In this document: positions 38,605-46,768 of the stretch, in pieces
How positions within the stretch are numbered: the first letter of the stretch is position 1
How the letters are laid out: the number at the start of each line of letters is the position of its first letter
Source of the DNA: UBA7672 sp044224605
GTDB lineage: Bacteria; Pseudomonadota; Alphaproteobacteria; Caulobacterales; Hyphomonadaceae
NCBI GenBank assembly: GCA_044224605.1
Contig: JBGAKC010000023.1
Location: forward strand, 1-64,000
DNA length: 64,000 bases
Reading direction: 5' to 3'
Program-made: the position numbers and the translations under genes
The notes under the pieces: model-generated
What the model saw: only the letters and a program-made list of their open reading frames with translations
The model's database searches: none
What the model was told of the DNA's origin: nothing

Positions 38605-39069
38605 ATGATCCGCGTCCAGATTGCGCCCTTCGATCCGCATGCCGAAACCGCCGCCTTCGCTCAGGGCCGCGGCGAAGCCGGCGCGCTCGCCAGCTTCATC
38701 GGCATAGTCCGCGACAGCACGCACGGCGGCGAAGTCTCGGCCCTCGAACTCGAAGCCTATCCCGGCTTCACTGAAAAGCAGATCGTCCAGATCGAAGCCG
38801 ACGCCCGCGCCCGCTTCGACCTGATCGACACGTTGGTGATCCACCGCTACGGCCGCATGGCGCCGGGCGAGGCGATCGTCCTCGTCGCCGCACTCTCGAA
38901 ACACCGCCGCGAAGCCCTGCAGGCCGTCGACTACCTGATGGACCGCCTCAAGACCGAGGCGCCCTTCTGGAAGAAGGAATTGCGCCCTACATCCGCAGGC
39001 GAAGCCACTGAATGGATCGAGCCGCGAGTGGACGATCGCGAAGCGCACGCGCGCTGGACCAAGGAGTAA
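38605..39069 (+). CDS. moaE: Molybdopterin synthase catalytic subunit
   Basis: MoaE inserts the dithiolene sulfurs into precursor Z using thiocarboxylated MoaD. The 154-residue protein has GALASFIGIVRDSTHGGEV, LELEAYPGFTEKQI, VIHRYGRMAPGEAIVLVAA and the catalytic-Lys region YLMDRLKTEAPFWKKE. It starts 28 bases after the glucosidase gene and is followed after four bases by moaB; moaA and moaD lie 2.4 kb further on. Confidence 0.95.
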   Translation: MIRVQIAPFDPHAETAAFAQGRGEAGALASFIGIVRDSTHGGEVSALELEAYPGFTEKQIVQIEADARARFDLIDTLVIHRYGRMAPGEAIVLVAALSKHRREALQAVDYLMDRLKTEAPFWKKELRPTSAGEATEWIEPRVDDREAHARWTKE

Positions 39070-39073
39070 GACC

Positions 39074-39640
39074 ATGACCGGACCCGCCTATCCGCCCTTG
39101 ACCGCCCCTGGCGGGAAGATGGTCGACACCATGGCGTTCAAGCCGCTGCGCGTCTGCGTGATGACGATCTCGGACACGCGGACCGACGAGACGGATACGT
39201 CCGGCCACATCCTCGCCGACCGCGTGAAGGAGGCCGGTCACGAACTCGCCGACAAGGCCATCGTGCCAGACGAGGTCAACGCCATCCGCGCTGTGATGCG
39301 CAAATGGATCGCCGATCCGACCATCGACGCCGTCGTCACCACTGGCGGCACCGGTCTCACCGGTCGCGATGTGACGCCCGAGGCCGTGCGTCCGTTGTTC
39401 GACAAGGAGATCGAGGGCTTCAACATTGTCTGGCATCTCGTCTCGTTCCAGAGCGTCGGCACGTCTACGCTTCAGTCGCGCGCCTGCGCCGGCGTCGCCA
39501 ACGCCACCTTCATTTTCTGCCTGCCGGGCTCTAACGGCGCCGTCAAGGATGGCTGGGACAAGCTCATCCGCTGGCAACTCGACAGCCGCCACATGCCCTG
39601 CAACATGGTCGAACTGATGCCGCGGTTGATGGAGAGCTGA
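39074..39640 (+). CDS. moaB: Molybdenum cofactor biosynthesis protein B
   Basis: MogA/MoaB-family protein that adenylylates molybdopterin before molybdate insertion. The 188-residue protein has MTISDTRTDETDTSGHILAD, VVTTGGTGLTGRDVTPEAV and the LPGSNGAVKDGWDKLI MPT-binding segment. The start may be ATG 39074 or ATG 39119 (MVDTMAFKPLRVCVM); the longer form adds 15 residues without conservation visible here. It is coupled to moaE. Confidence 0.93.
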   Translation: MTGPAYPPLTAPGGKMVDTMAFKPLRVCVMTISDTRTDETDTSGHILADRVKEAGHELADKAIVPDEVNAIRAVMRKWIADPTIDAVVTTGGTGLTGRDVTPEAVRPLFDKEIEGFNIVWHLVSFQSVGTSTLQSRACAGVANATFIFCLPGSNGAVKDGWDKLIRWQLDSRHMPCNMVELMPRLMES

Positions 39641-39642
39641 GC

Positions 39643-40218
39643 GTGCTCCGGGCCGCCATCCTCGGCGTGTTCGCGCTGGCCGACTGTACGCCAGCCGGGC
39701 GGTTAGCAGCGAACGCTTTGCCCAGCATTCAGGACAGGAGCAGCCTCCGGATCACTTTGTTTCGCACGGGGTGCTACGGGACCTGCCCGATGTACGGGGT
39801 TGAGATCGATGGTAGCGGAACCGCCGTCTACTGCGGCCAGCATTTCGTGAAGGACGTCGGGCAGCGAACGCGACAGGTGGCCGACGCCGATCTCGCCCGG
39901 CTGGTCGAACAGTTCCATGCCGCGACCTTCATGACATTGAATGACGAGTATGCAGCGAGCCTCACTGACAATCCGACGTACATTGTGTCGATATCTTACG
40001 ATGGCAAATCGAAGGTCGTGCGGGACTATGCCGGCGAGAGCGCCGGAATGCCGGCGTCAGTAACGGCGCTGGAGGATGCAATCGACGCCCTTGCCGGCAC
40101 GGCCGAGTGGATCGGTGACCGCGACAACACTTCTCTGGAACACCTAGGATCAATACCGGACTGCGCCAGAGAGCTGGGCGTCGAGCCGCCCGAGCCCATG
40201 CCACCCCCACCCTTGTGA
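39643..40218 (+). CDS. DUF6438-type exported protein
   Basis: A 191-residue protein with an N-terminal hydrophobic segment (LRAAILGVFALADC, a possible but atypical lipobox because of Asp before Cys). The core ITLFRTGCYGTCPMYGVEIDGSG, then CGQHFVKDVGQ, matches the DUF6438 family (RT-x-C-x-G-x-CP motif). Function unknown. A Pro-rich tail ends the protein. The GTG start is two bases after the moaB stop, so it may ride on the moa transcript by chance rather than function. Confidence 0.75.
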   Translation: MLRAAILGVFALADCTPAGRLAANALPSIQDRSSLRITLFRTGCYGTCPMYGVEIDGSGTAVYCGQHFVKDVGQRTRQVADADLARLVEQFHAATFMTLNDEYAASLTDNPTYIVSISYDGKSKVVRDYAGESAGMPASVTALEDAIDALAGTAEWIGDRDNTSLEHLGSIPDCARELGVEPPEPMPPPPL

Positions 40219-40266
40219 GCGCCTGCTCACGTCGCTATCTCTAGGCGCGATATCAGGGGAGACCGC

Positions 40267-41283
40267 ATGAAAACCCGCCGCCTTGGGCGTAGTCCGATCT
40301 TCGTGTCCGAGATCTGCATGGGCACGATGACGTTCGGAAACCAGGCCGACGAGGCGATGTCGCATCGCATCCTCGACAAGTCGTTCGAGGCGGGCATCAC
40401 CTTCTACGACACCGCCGAGAACTATCCCGTGCCGCCGGATGCGAAGTATGCCGGCCGAACCGAGGAGATCGTCGGCCGCTGGATGAAGACGAAGCCGCGC
40501 GACGCGATCCTGCTGGCAACGAAGGTCTCCGGCCCGTCGCATGGCTGGATCAAATCGGCCCAGCGCTCGGCCATGACCTCGCTAGATCGCCACAACATCG
40601 TCGCCGCTATCGAGGCGAGCCTGAAGCGGCTCGGCACCGACTATGTCGATCTATATCAGACCCACTGGCCGGACCATGGCGTCGCCTATGACGAGCACAT
40701 GTGCGCGCTCGATGACCTCGTGACGGCTGGCAAGGTGCGCATCATCGGCTGTTCGAACGAGACGAGCTGGGGCCTGATGAAATCCATCGCGACGTCCGAA
40801 CGCCTCGGCATTGCGCGCCACCAGTCGATCCAGAACAATTTCAGCCTCAACAACCGTCGCTTCGAGGACGAACTCGCGCAGGTCTGCAGGCAGGAAGGCG
40901 TCAGCCTGATCCCGTATTCGCCGCTCGGCGGTGGCGTGCTCACGGGCAAGTATCAGGGTGGGGCATGGCCCGAAGGCGCCCGCTTCACCAAGTACAAGGA
41001 CATGCCGGCCCGCCAGGCGCCGATGGCCCGCCGCTTCGTCAACGAAAAGACGCTGGCCTCCACCGAGCGCTGGATCGGCCTCGCGGCCGAGGCGGGAATG
41101 TCGGTCACGACACTTGCCACCGCCTGGTCGAAGCAGCATGATTTTGTGGCCTCGACCATCGTCGGCGCCACCCACGAGGACCAGCTGCCGGATATCTTCA
41201 AGGCCGCCGAGGTCACCCTGGATGCCGATCTCTTGAAGAAGATCGACGAGGTTTCCAGGGAGATCAAGTATCCGATGGGGTGA
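40267..41283 (+). CDS. Aldo/keto reductase
   Basis: A 338-residue NADPH-dependent aldo/keto reductase of the Tas/YajO-like group. The catalytic tetrad is visible as Asp and Tyr in FYDTAENY, Lys in LLATKVSG and His in LYQTHWPDHG. Cofactor-site sequence SIVGATHEDQLPDI (here STIVGATHEDQ) is near the C-terminus. It lies between the two moa clusters and is followed by a palindromic repeat. Substrate cannot be inferred. Confidence 0.92.
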   Translation: MKTRRLGRSPIFVSEICMGTMTFGNQADEAMSHRILDKSFEAGITFYDTAENYPVPPDAKYAGRTEEIVGRWMKTKPRDAILLATKVSGPSHGWIKSAQRSAMTSLDRHNIVAAIEASLKRLGTDYVDLYQTHWPDHGVAYDEHMCALDDLVTAGKVRIIGCSNETSWGLMKSIATSERLGIARHQSIQNNFSLNNRRFEDELAQVCRQEGVSLIPYSPLGGGVLTGKYQGGAWPEGARFTKYKDMPARQAPMARRFVNEKTLASTERWIGLAAEAGMSVTTLATAWSKQHDFVASTIVGATHEDQLPDIFKAAEVTLDADLLKKIDEVSREIKYPMG

Positions 41284-41364
41284 GGCCCGGCGCCACTGGC
41301 GCGATTTGGTCCAGTGGACCAAATCGAGGGCCGAACGCCCGGAGGGCAAGCGAAGGGCCGGGCC
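41284..41364. repeat. Nested palindromic intergenic element
   Basis: A perfect 11-bp inverted repeat (CGATTTGGTCC / GGACCAAATCG, loop AGT, 41302-41326) is enclosed by an outer pair GGCCCGGC (41284-41291) and GCCGGGCC (41357-41364). It begins at the aldo/keto reductase stop codon. No T-run follows, so it looks more like an interspersed palindromic repeat than a simple terminator. Confidence 0.7.
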
Positions 41365-41444
41365 GAGCTGGGTTGAAAATGCCCGCCACGCGCTTACTTC
41401 TGACCGCTCGACTTGGCCGACTATAACGCTGTAATCTCGGCAAA

Positions 41445-42515
41445 ATGGTCTATACGCTCATCAACGCGAAACCGGCGGGCCGCCCCGCTTCCACGGCCTC
41501 GCCCACTGCTCTGGCGGCGGCGCCAGGCGCGCTCGTGGATTCGTTCCAGCGCCGGGTCACTTACCTCCGCCTCTCGATCACCGACCGCTGCGACCTGCGC
41601 TGCACCTACTGCATGCCCGAGCGCATGACCTTCCTGCCGCGCAAGGACGTGCTGTCGTTCGAGGAGCTGGACGAGCTGGTGACGGCCTTCGCCTCGTTCG
41701 GCGTCGACAAGCTCCGGATAACGGGCGGCGAGCCGCTAGTGCGGAAGGACGTGATGGAGCTGATGGCCCGCTTCGCGCGCCATCTCGGCCATGGGCTCAA
41801 GGAGCTGACGCTCACCACGAACGGCACGCTGCTCTCGAAATATGCAGGCGAGCTTTCGGCTATCGGCGTTCGCCGGATCAATGTCTCGCTCGACACTTTG
41901 AAGCACGATCTGTTCGAGAAGATCTCCCGCCGCGACATGCTGGGCGATGTGCTCGGCGGCATCGACGCGGCCATCCGCGCCGGCCTCAAGGTCAAGATCA
42001 ACACGGTGGCGCTCGCCGGCATCAACGAGCCGGAAATTCCGGATCTGATCCGTTTCGCTCATGATCGCGGGGCCGACATGACTCTGATTGAAACCATGCC
42101 CATGGGCGAGGCCGAGACGGATCGCGTTGAGGACTTCCTGCCGCTATCGAAAGTCCGCGCCGATCTCGCCCAGCGCTTCACGCTCACGGATCTCAACTAC
42201 ACGACCGGCGGTCCGGCGCGCTATGTGAAGGTCGAGGAGACGGGTGGCAAGCTCGGCTTCATCACGCCGCTGACCCACAATTTCTGCGAAAGCTGCAACC
42301 GCGTGCGCGTCACCTGCACGGGCCGCCTCTACACCTGTCTGGGCCGCGAAGATGGCGCCGACCTGCGCGAAGCCCTGCGCACCGATCCGTCCGGCGCCTT
42401 GCTTCGCGAGACCATCCTCGGCGCGATCGAGCGCAAGCCGAAGGGCCACGACTTCGATGCTGCGCGGCTCGCCACGCCAGCCAGTCCGCGCACCATGTCC
42501 CACACAGGCGGCTGA
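41445..42515 (+). CDS. moaA: GTP 3',8-cyclase
   Basis: Radical-SAM enzyme that starts molybdopterin synthesis from GTP. The 356-residue protein has the first cluster cysteines at 49, 53 and 56 (CDLRCTYC), GGEPLVRKDVMELM, and the C-terminal cluster in NFCESCNRVRVTCTGRLYTC; it ends with the functionally important Gly-Gly (SHTGG). The first 30 residues are an Ala/Pro-rich extension. The stop overlaps moaD by one base. Confidence 0.96.
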   Translation: MVYTLINAKPAGRPASTASPTALAAAPGALVDSFQRRVTYLRLSITDRCDLRCTYCMPERMTFLPRKDVLSFEELDELVTAFASFGVDKLRITGGEPLVRKDVMELMARFARHLGHGLKELTLTTNGTLLSKYAGELSAIGVRRINVSLDTLKHDLFEKISRRDMLGDVLGGIDAAIRAGLKVKINTVALAGINEPEIPDLIRFAHDRGADMTLIETMPMGEAETDRVEDFLPLSKVRADLAQRFTLTDLNYTTGGPARYVKVEETGGKLGFITPLTHNFCESCNRVRVTCTGRLYTCLGREDGADLREALRTDPSGALLRETILGAIERKPKGHDFDAARLATPASPRTMSHTGG

Positions 42516-42769
42516 TGGCGGGCGTCGTTCTCCTGTTCGGCCGTCTCAAGGACGCGTTTGGTTCATCGTCGATCGCGATGCCCGAAGGCGTCGGCACGGC
42601 CGCGGAGCTGCGGGCCATGCTGGCGAACGAGAATCCGGACCTCGCGGAGACCATTAACTCGAAGACAGTGCGGATCGCCGTGAACCAGTCGCTTGTGGTC
42701 GATGAGGCCGGGACGCGCATCACCCCGGCGGATGAGGTCGCGTTGCTGCCGCCGTTGAGCGGTGGCTAG
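42515..42769 (+). CDS. moaD: Molybdopterin synthase sulfur carrier subunit
   Basis: Ubiquitin-like protein of 84 residues whose C-terminal Gly-Gly (LPPLSGG) is thiocarboxylated to feed MoaE. VLLFGRLKDAFGSSS and the AVNQSLVVDEAGTRI segment fit the family. It is coupled to moaA; its stop overlaps the convergent lipB stop by four bases. No moaC or moeA is in the window. Confidence 0.94.
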   Translation: MAGVVLLFGRLKDAFGSSSIAMPEGVGTAAELRAMLANENPDLAETINSKTVRIAVNQSLVVDEAGTRITPADEVALLPPLSGG

Positions 42770-43437
42770 ACCGGCGGCGCGACACGCTCGACTGGACCAA
42801 AAGTTTCCTCGAACGCCTTCTTCAACGCCACGTCCACCTCATGCATCGACATCAGCTGGCCGAGGTCGGTGAGGCTGGTGACCCCAAGGCCGGGATCGCT
42901 TACGCCGCAGGGCGTGATGCCGCCGAAGTGGGAGAGGTCCGGCTCCACATTCAGACTGATGCCGTGATAGCTGACCCACTTCTTCAGCCGCACGCCGATC
43001 GCCGCGATCTTGTCCTCGCGCAGCTGGCCGCCTGGCCTGGTGCGATCGACCCAGACGCCGACGCGACCCTTCCGTCGCTCGCCCTTCACATTGAAGGTCG
43101 CCAGGGTGCGGATGACCCAGTCCTCCAGCGAACAGACGAAATGCTTCACGTCCCGGCCGCGCTTCGTGAGATCCAGCATCACATAGGCCACGCGCTGGCC
43201 GGGACCGTGATAGGTGAACTGGCCGCCGCGCTGGGTGTCGAAGACCGGGAATCGCGACGGATCCAGCAGATCGTCTTCCTTCGCGCTGGCCCCGCGCGTG
43301 TAGAGGGGAGGGTGTTCGAGGAGCCAGATGAGTTCGTCTGCTTCCCCGGCCGCAATGGCGCCCGCCCGCGATTCCATCGCGGCGACGGCTTCGGGGTAGC
43401 CGACAAGTCCCTCAGAAATGGCCCATCCCGTGGTCAT
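42766..43437 (-). CDS. lipB: Octanoyl-[ACP]:protein N-octanoyltransferase
   Basis: Moves octanoate from ACP to lipoyl-domain lysines, the substrate for LipA. The 223-residue protein has WLLEHPPLYTRGASAKEDD, RGGQFTYHGPGQRVAYVMLD, the catalytic Lys in AAIGVRLKKWVSYHG and Cys in GGITPCGVSDPGLGVTSL. It is divergent from the SpoA-domain gene. Its partners lipA and the lipoylated PDH subunits lie at 54-62 kb. Confidence 0.96.
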   Translation of the reverse strand: MTTGWAISEGLVGYPEAVAAMESRAGAIAAGEADELIWLLEHPPLYTRGASAKEDDLLDPSRFPVFDTQRGGQFTYHGPGQRVAYVMLDLTKRGRDVKHFVCSLEDWVIRTLATFNVKGERRKGRVGVWVDRTRPGGQLREDKIAAIGVRLKKWVSYHGISLNVEPDLSHFGGITPCGVSDPGLGVTSLTDLGQLMSMHEVDVALKKAFEETFGPVERVAPPV

Positions 43438-43460
43438 TAACCTGTCCGAAAGCCGAAGCC

Positions 43461-43748
43461 GTGACTCTGTCTTCCATATATCGGAGCTTGTTCGTGCAGT
43501 CTCAACTGGATCATGTCGGGGTCGAGATCACGGTCCTTCTGGGCCGGTCGCTCATGCCCATGCAGCAACTGCTGCGGATGGGCCGGGGCGCCGTGATCCA
43601 GCTTGATACTCAGGAAAACGACGAGGTCTGGATTCTCGCCAACAACCACCCCATCGCCCGGGGTGAACTGATCATCGAGAACGACAAGATCTCCGTGAAC
43701 ATCACCAAGGCCGCCCAGGTCGAGGATTACTTCGCCACTGAGCAATAA
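43461..43748 (+). CDS. Stand-alone SpoA (FliN/FliM C-terminal) domain protein
   Basis: A 95-residue protein almost wholly made of one SpoA domain: VGVEITVLLGRSLMPMQQLL, LRMGRGAVIQLDTQENDEV, LANNHPIARGELI. This is the domain that builds the flagellar C-ring (FliN) or type III secretion rings. No other flagellar gene is nearby; relatives also carry a FliN-like gene near lipB. The GTG 43461 or GTG 43494 could be the start. It ends in a terminator ahead of tRNA-Leu. Confidence 0.82.
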   Translation: MTLSSIYRSLFVQSQLDHVGVEITVLLGRSLMPMQQLLRMGRGAVIQLDTQENDEVWILANNHPIARGELIIENDKISVNITKAAQVEDYFATEQ

Positions 43749-43769
43749 GCCCGTTTTCCGGGGCTTTTT
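43747..43769 (+). terminator. Intrinsic terminator after SpoA-domain gene
   Basis: AAGCCC and GGGCTT pair around a short loop and run into TTTTT (43765-43769). It begins in the stop codon of the SpoA-domain gene. Confidence 0.75.
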
Positions 43770-43844
43770 GGCGGCCATTTCGTCCCAGACATTCTGACTT
43801 CACAAGCCGCCCGACCCGTCATATACGGCGCGCTTGCCCGACGT

Positions 43845-43929
43845 GCGGTCGTGGCGGAATTGGTAGACGCACTGCCTTGAGGTGGCAGCGCCGCAAGGCG
43901 TGGAAGTTCGAGTCTTCTCGACCGCACCA
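43845..43929 (+). tRNA. tRNA-Leu (GAG)
   Basis: An 85-base type II tRNA with encoded CCA. The acceptor stem pairs GCGGTCG with CGACCGC; the anticodon arm is CTGCC-TTGAGGT-GGCAG, giving anticodon GAG with U33; a long variable arm (CGCCGCAAGGCG) and the TTCGAGT T-loop are typical of leucine tRNAs. It lies between the SpoA gene and mgtE. Confidence 0.96.
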
Positions 43930-43972
43930 GCAAATCAACAGAGAGAACGCCGTTCGGATTAGGGAGGTCGCC

Positions 43973-45382
43973 ATGAATGACACCCGCGACCCCGACGCGC
44001 CCGAAACTGCTGTTGAGACCCCGGAAGTCGTCGAATCCGGGGTGATCTCACCGACCTTCATCGCCCGCTTCGTCGGCGCCATCGGCGATGGCGACAAGCC
44101 ATTCCTATGGCGGACGGTGAAGGAGCTTCACCCCGCCGACACCGCCGACCTGCTGGAACACTTGCCGCCGGATGCCTTCCGCAAGGCCATCCATCTGCTG
44201 GGCAAGAACCTGCCTGCCGAGGCTGTGGCCGAACTATCCGACACCGCCCGCCTGGAGGCTCTGCACGAGCTGACCGATGCCGCCGTGACGGCGATGATCG
44301 GACATCTGGATTCAGACGATGCATCCTTCCTGCTCAGCGATCTCGAAGAAGACCGCCGGGCGCGAATTCTCACCAAGGTCTCCGCGACTGATCGCGCGGC
44401 GATCGAAAGCTCGCTGTCGTTCGACGAGGAATCCGCCGGCCGCCTGATGCAGCGCGCCTTTGTGGCGGCGCCCGTCTTCTGGACGGTGGGGCAGGCGATA
44501 GACCACATGCGGACAGTCAGTGACGACGACCTTCCGGAAAACTTCTTCGAGATCTATATCGTCGATCCGGCGTTCCGCCTGCAGGGCAGCGTGCCTGTCT
44601 CGACCCTTTTGAGGTCGACGCGCGAAAAGCCGCTCAAGGACATCATGAAAGAAACGGCGGTCCACGTGACGCCGGAGATGGACCAGGAGGAGGTCGCCTA
44701 CCTGTTCCGCCAGTACAACCTTGCCTCCGCGCCCGTGGTGGACGAAGCCGGTCGCCTCACCGGCATGATCACCATCGACGACGTCGTGGACGTCATCCAG
44801 GAAGAGGCCGAGGAGGACATTCTCGCGCTGTCCGGCGTTAGCGAGGCGGGCGTCAACCAGTCGATCCTCTCTGCCGTGCGAGCGCGCATTCCGTGGCTGG
44901 GCGTCAACCTCGTGACGGCGTTCCTGGCCTCGACCGTGGTGTCGGCCTTCGCCCACGTCATTGACGCGCATGTGGCGCTGGCCTTCCTGATGCCGGTGGT
45001 CGCCGGTCTTTCGGGCAATGCGGGGTCGCAGGCTCTCGCCGTCGCCGTGCGCGCCATCGCTGAACGCGACCTCGAGGGGCCGCTGGTCCGCCGCGCCATT
45101 CGCCGCGAGGCGCTGACGGCCATCATCAACGGCACCATCATCGCCTGGAGCGCCGCCCTGGTGGTGCTGGCCTGGTTTCAGAACCCGACCATCAGTCTGC
45201 TCATCGGCATGTCGATGACGGCGACGTTTACCTGGGCGGGGCTGGTCGGCATCCTGGCTCCGCTGACGCTGAAACGCATCGGCGCCGACCCGGCTGTGGC
45301 CTCGTCGGTGTTTGTGCTTACATCCACTGACATGGCGAGCTTTTTCGTATTCCTGGGCCTCGCAAATCTGATGCTTCCCTGA
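43973..45382 (+). CDS. mgtE: Magnesium transporter MgtE
   Basis: A 469-residue Mg2+ channel. An N-terminal MgtE_N superhelical domain (ELHPADTADLLEHLPPDAF, LSDLEEDRRARILTKVS) is followed by two CBS motifs (about residues 165-285, including VHVTPEMDQEEVAYLFRQYN and TIDDVVDVIQEEAEEDI) and five membrane helices with the pore-lining PVVAGLSGNAGSQALAVAVR. ATG 43973 is preceded by AGGGAGGT; the frame upstream runs through tRNA-Leu and is not coding. Confidence 0.96.
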   Translation: MNDTRDPDAPETAVETPEVVESGVISPTFIARFVGAIGDGDKPFLWRTVKELHPADTADLLEHLPPDAFRKAIHLLGKNLPAEAVAELSDTARLEALHELTDAAVTAMIGHLDSDDASFLLSDLEEDRRARILTKVSATDRAAIESSLSFDEESAGRLMQRAFVAAPVFWTVGQAIDHMRTVSDDDLPENFFEIYIVDPAFRLQGSVPVSTLLRSTREKPLKDIMKETAVHVTPEMDQEEVAYLFRQYNLASAPVVDEAGRLTGMITIDDVVDVIQEEAEEDILALSGVSEAGVNQSILSAVRARIPWLGVNLVTAFLASTVVSAFAHVIDAHVALAFLMPVVAGLSGNAGSQALAVAVRAIAERDLEGPLVRRAIRREALTAIINGTIIAWSAALVVLAWFQNPTISLLIGMSMTATFTWAGLVGILAPLTLKRIGADPAVASSVFVLTSTDMASFFVFLGLANLMLP

Positions 45383-45463
45383 CGTGGGCGTGCCTCCGGC
45401 GAGATTGGCGTCCGGGTTGCACCGGATACGCGAAATGCCGGGGGAATGTGTCAGGTCGGGACA

Positions 45464-46714
45464 ATGACTGGTCGTATGCGTATTTCGAAGGAAGGCCTGG
45501 AGCTCATCAAGAGCTTCGAGGGATTCCGGGAAACCGCGACCCGTCTGCCGGACGGGCGTTGGACGATCGGTTATGGCCACGTCCGCACAGCGCGTGAAGG
45601 CCTGACAATCAGCGAAGCCGACGCCGAAGACCTGCTGCTCTACGACATCAGGCCGGTCGAGGATGCGATCGCGCCTATGCTTTACGCGCCGGTGATGCAG
45701 AACCAGTTCGACGCTCTGGTCTCGCTGGCGTTCAATATCTCGCCTGCCCAGTTCAGGGACTCTGACGTCCTCCGTAACCTTAACGCCGGAGATCATCTGG
45801 CCGCCGCCAACAGCTTCGACCTGTGGCGCAGAGCTCGCATCCATGGCCGGGTCATGATCGTCGATGCGCTAGTCCGTCGCCGTGCCGCCGAAAAGGCGCT
45901 CTTCCTGGAGCACCCGAGCGGCCGGCCGTCTGCGCCTACGCCGGTCGTGAAGCCGGAAGTCGACGCCGTCGAACAGCCGGTCCGCACCGTCGCCGACAGC
46001 CTCGGCCAGCCGCGTCCGCGTCAGCCTGATGACGAGGACCAACGCACGGGTCCGTCGCCCTCCGGGGATATCGCGGAAGCCGTTCGCCGCCTTGCAGAGC
46101 GCACCATGGAAGCCATTTCGCCCAGTCCTGAAATCCCGCTGCCTACGGGCGCGACTGTCGCGCCGCCGGAACAAGCCGCTGCACGGGCGCCGATCCAGAC
46201 CCTGCGTACGGCCGAAGAACTCGACGGCGCCCGCCGCACGGTCGCCGAGCGCGTCGCCCGCATTCTCGAGCGCGCCGAACGGGAAATCAGCCAGCAGGAA
46301 GCTGCGGCTCCTCAGGTCCGCGAAGGCCTGCCTGATTTCGAAAAACCCGCCGAGCAGTCTGGCACGGTCGGAGCGCGCAAGCGGCCCGTGATCGATGACA
46401 CGGAAGTCTTCAACCCCGGCCGCGATCCTGCCGAAATGTTCGCCGAGGGCGAGCGCAAGGCGAAGATCGTGAACGGTCACGCCAGGCGGCTTGGGCCGAT
46501 CTCCGGCCGCTGGCTGGCGCTGGCCCCGTGGATCGTGGTTCTCGTCCTGTCGGTGCTTGGCCTGCTGATCGGCGCTGTGGATACTTTCAAGGACACGTCC
46601 GAGTTGGGCGGCGAAGCCCCGCGCGCCGCTGCGACGCTTCTCTCCGTCTTCGGCGTGATGATGCTGATGAGCGTCTATTTCATCTTCTGGAACCGGCCTT
46701 CGGACAAAGCCTGA
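45464..46714 (+). CDS. Membrane-anchored GH24 lysozyme
   Basis: The N-terminal 140 residues are a phage-type (GH24) lysozyme: catalytic Glu in LIKSFEGFRE, then LPDGRWTIGYGHV and QFDALVSLAFNISP. A long disordered Pro/Ala/Glu linker with a helical stretch follows (to about residue 345), then two membrane helices (LAPWIVVLVLSVLGLLIGAV; LLSVFGVMMLMSVYFIFW). No N-terminal signal is visible, so the topology that would place the enzyme domain in the periplasm is unclear. ATGs at 45446, 45464 and 45476 are possible; 45464 is chosen for GGGACA spacing. Not a prophage: no phage genes flank it. Confidence 0.85.
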   Translation: MTGRMRISKEGLELIKSFEGFRETATRLPDGRWTIGYGHVRTAREGLTISEADAEDLLLYDIRPVEDAIAPMLYAPVMQNQFDALVSLAFNISPAQFRDSDVLRNLNAGDHLAAANSFDLWRRARIHGRVMIVDALVRRRAAEKALFLEHPSGRPSAPTPVVKPEVDAVEQPVRTVADSLGQPRPRQPDDEDQRTGPSPSGDIAEAVRRLAERTMEAISPSPEIPLPTGATVAPPEQAAARAPIQTLRTAEELDGARRTVAERVARILERAEREISQQEAAAPQVREGLPDFEKPAEQSGTVGARKRPVIDDTEVFNPGRDPAEMFAEGERKAKIVNGHARRLGPISGRWLALAPWIVVLVLSVLGLLIGAVDTFKDTSELGGEAPRAAATLLSVFGVMMLMSVYFIFWNRPSDKA

Positions 46715-46734
46715 CCGGCTGATCCAAGGCGGCT

Positions 46735-46764
46735 GGCAATCTGCTCCGCGCTGGGTAGATTGCC
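46735..46764 (+). promoter_or_regulatory. Hairpin directly before the isovaleryl-CoA dehydrogenase start
   Basis: GGCAATCT and AGATTGCC form a perfect 8-bp stem with a 14-base loop, ending four bases before the ATG at 46769. It covers the place where a ribosome site would be. It may be an operator for a regulator or an mRNA hairpin affecting translation. Confidence 0.4.
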
Positions 46765-46768
46765 GCCC

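Noticed and set aside
43727..43933. Minus-strand frame over tRNA-Leu
   Set aside because: Its N-terminus (SRRLELPRLAAL) is the antisense translation of the tRNA; not a real gene.
45446..46714. Lysozyme gene as evidence of a prophage
   Set aside because: The GH24 domain alone is not enough; no holin, tail, integrase or terminase gene is near, and the protein has membrane anchors unlike phage endolysins.
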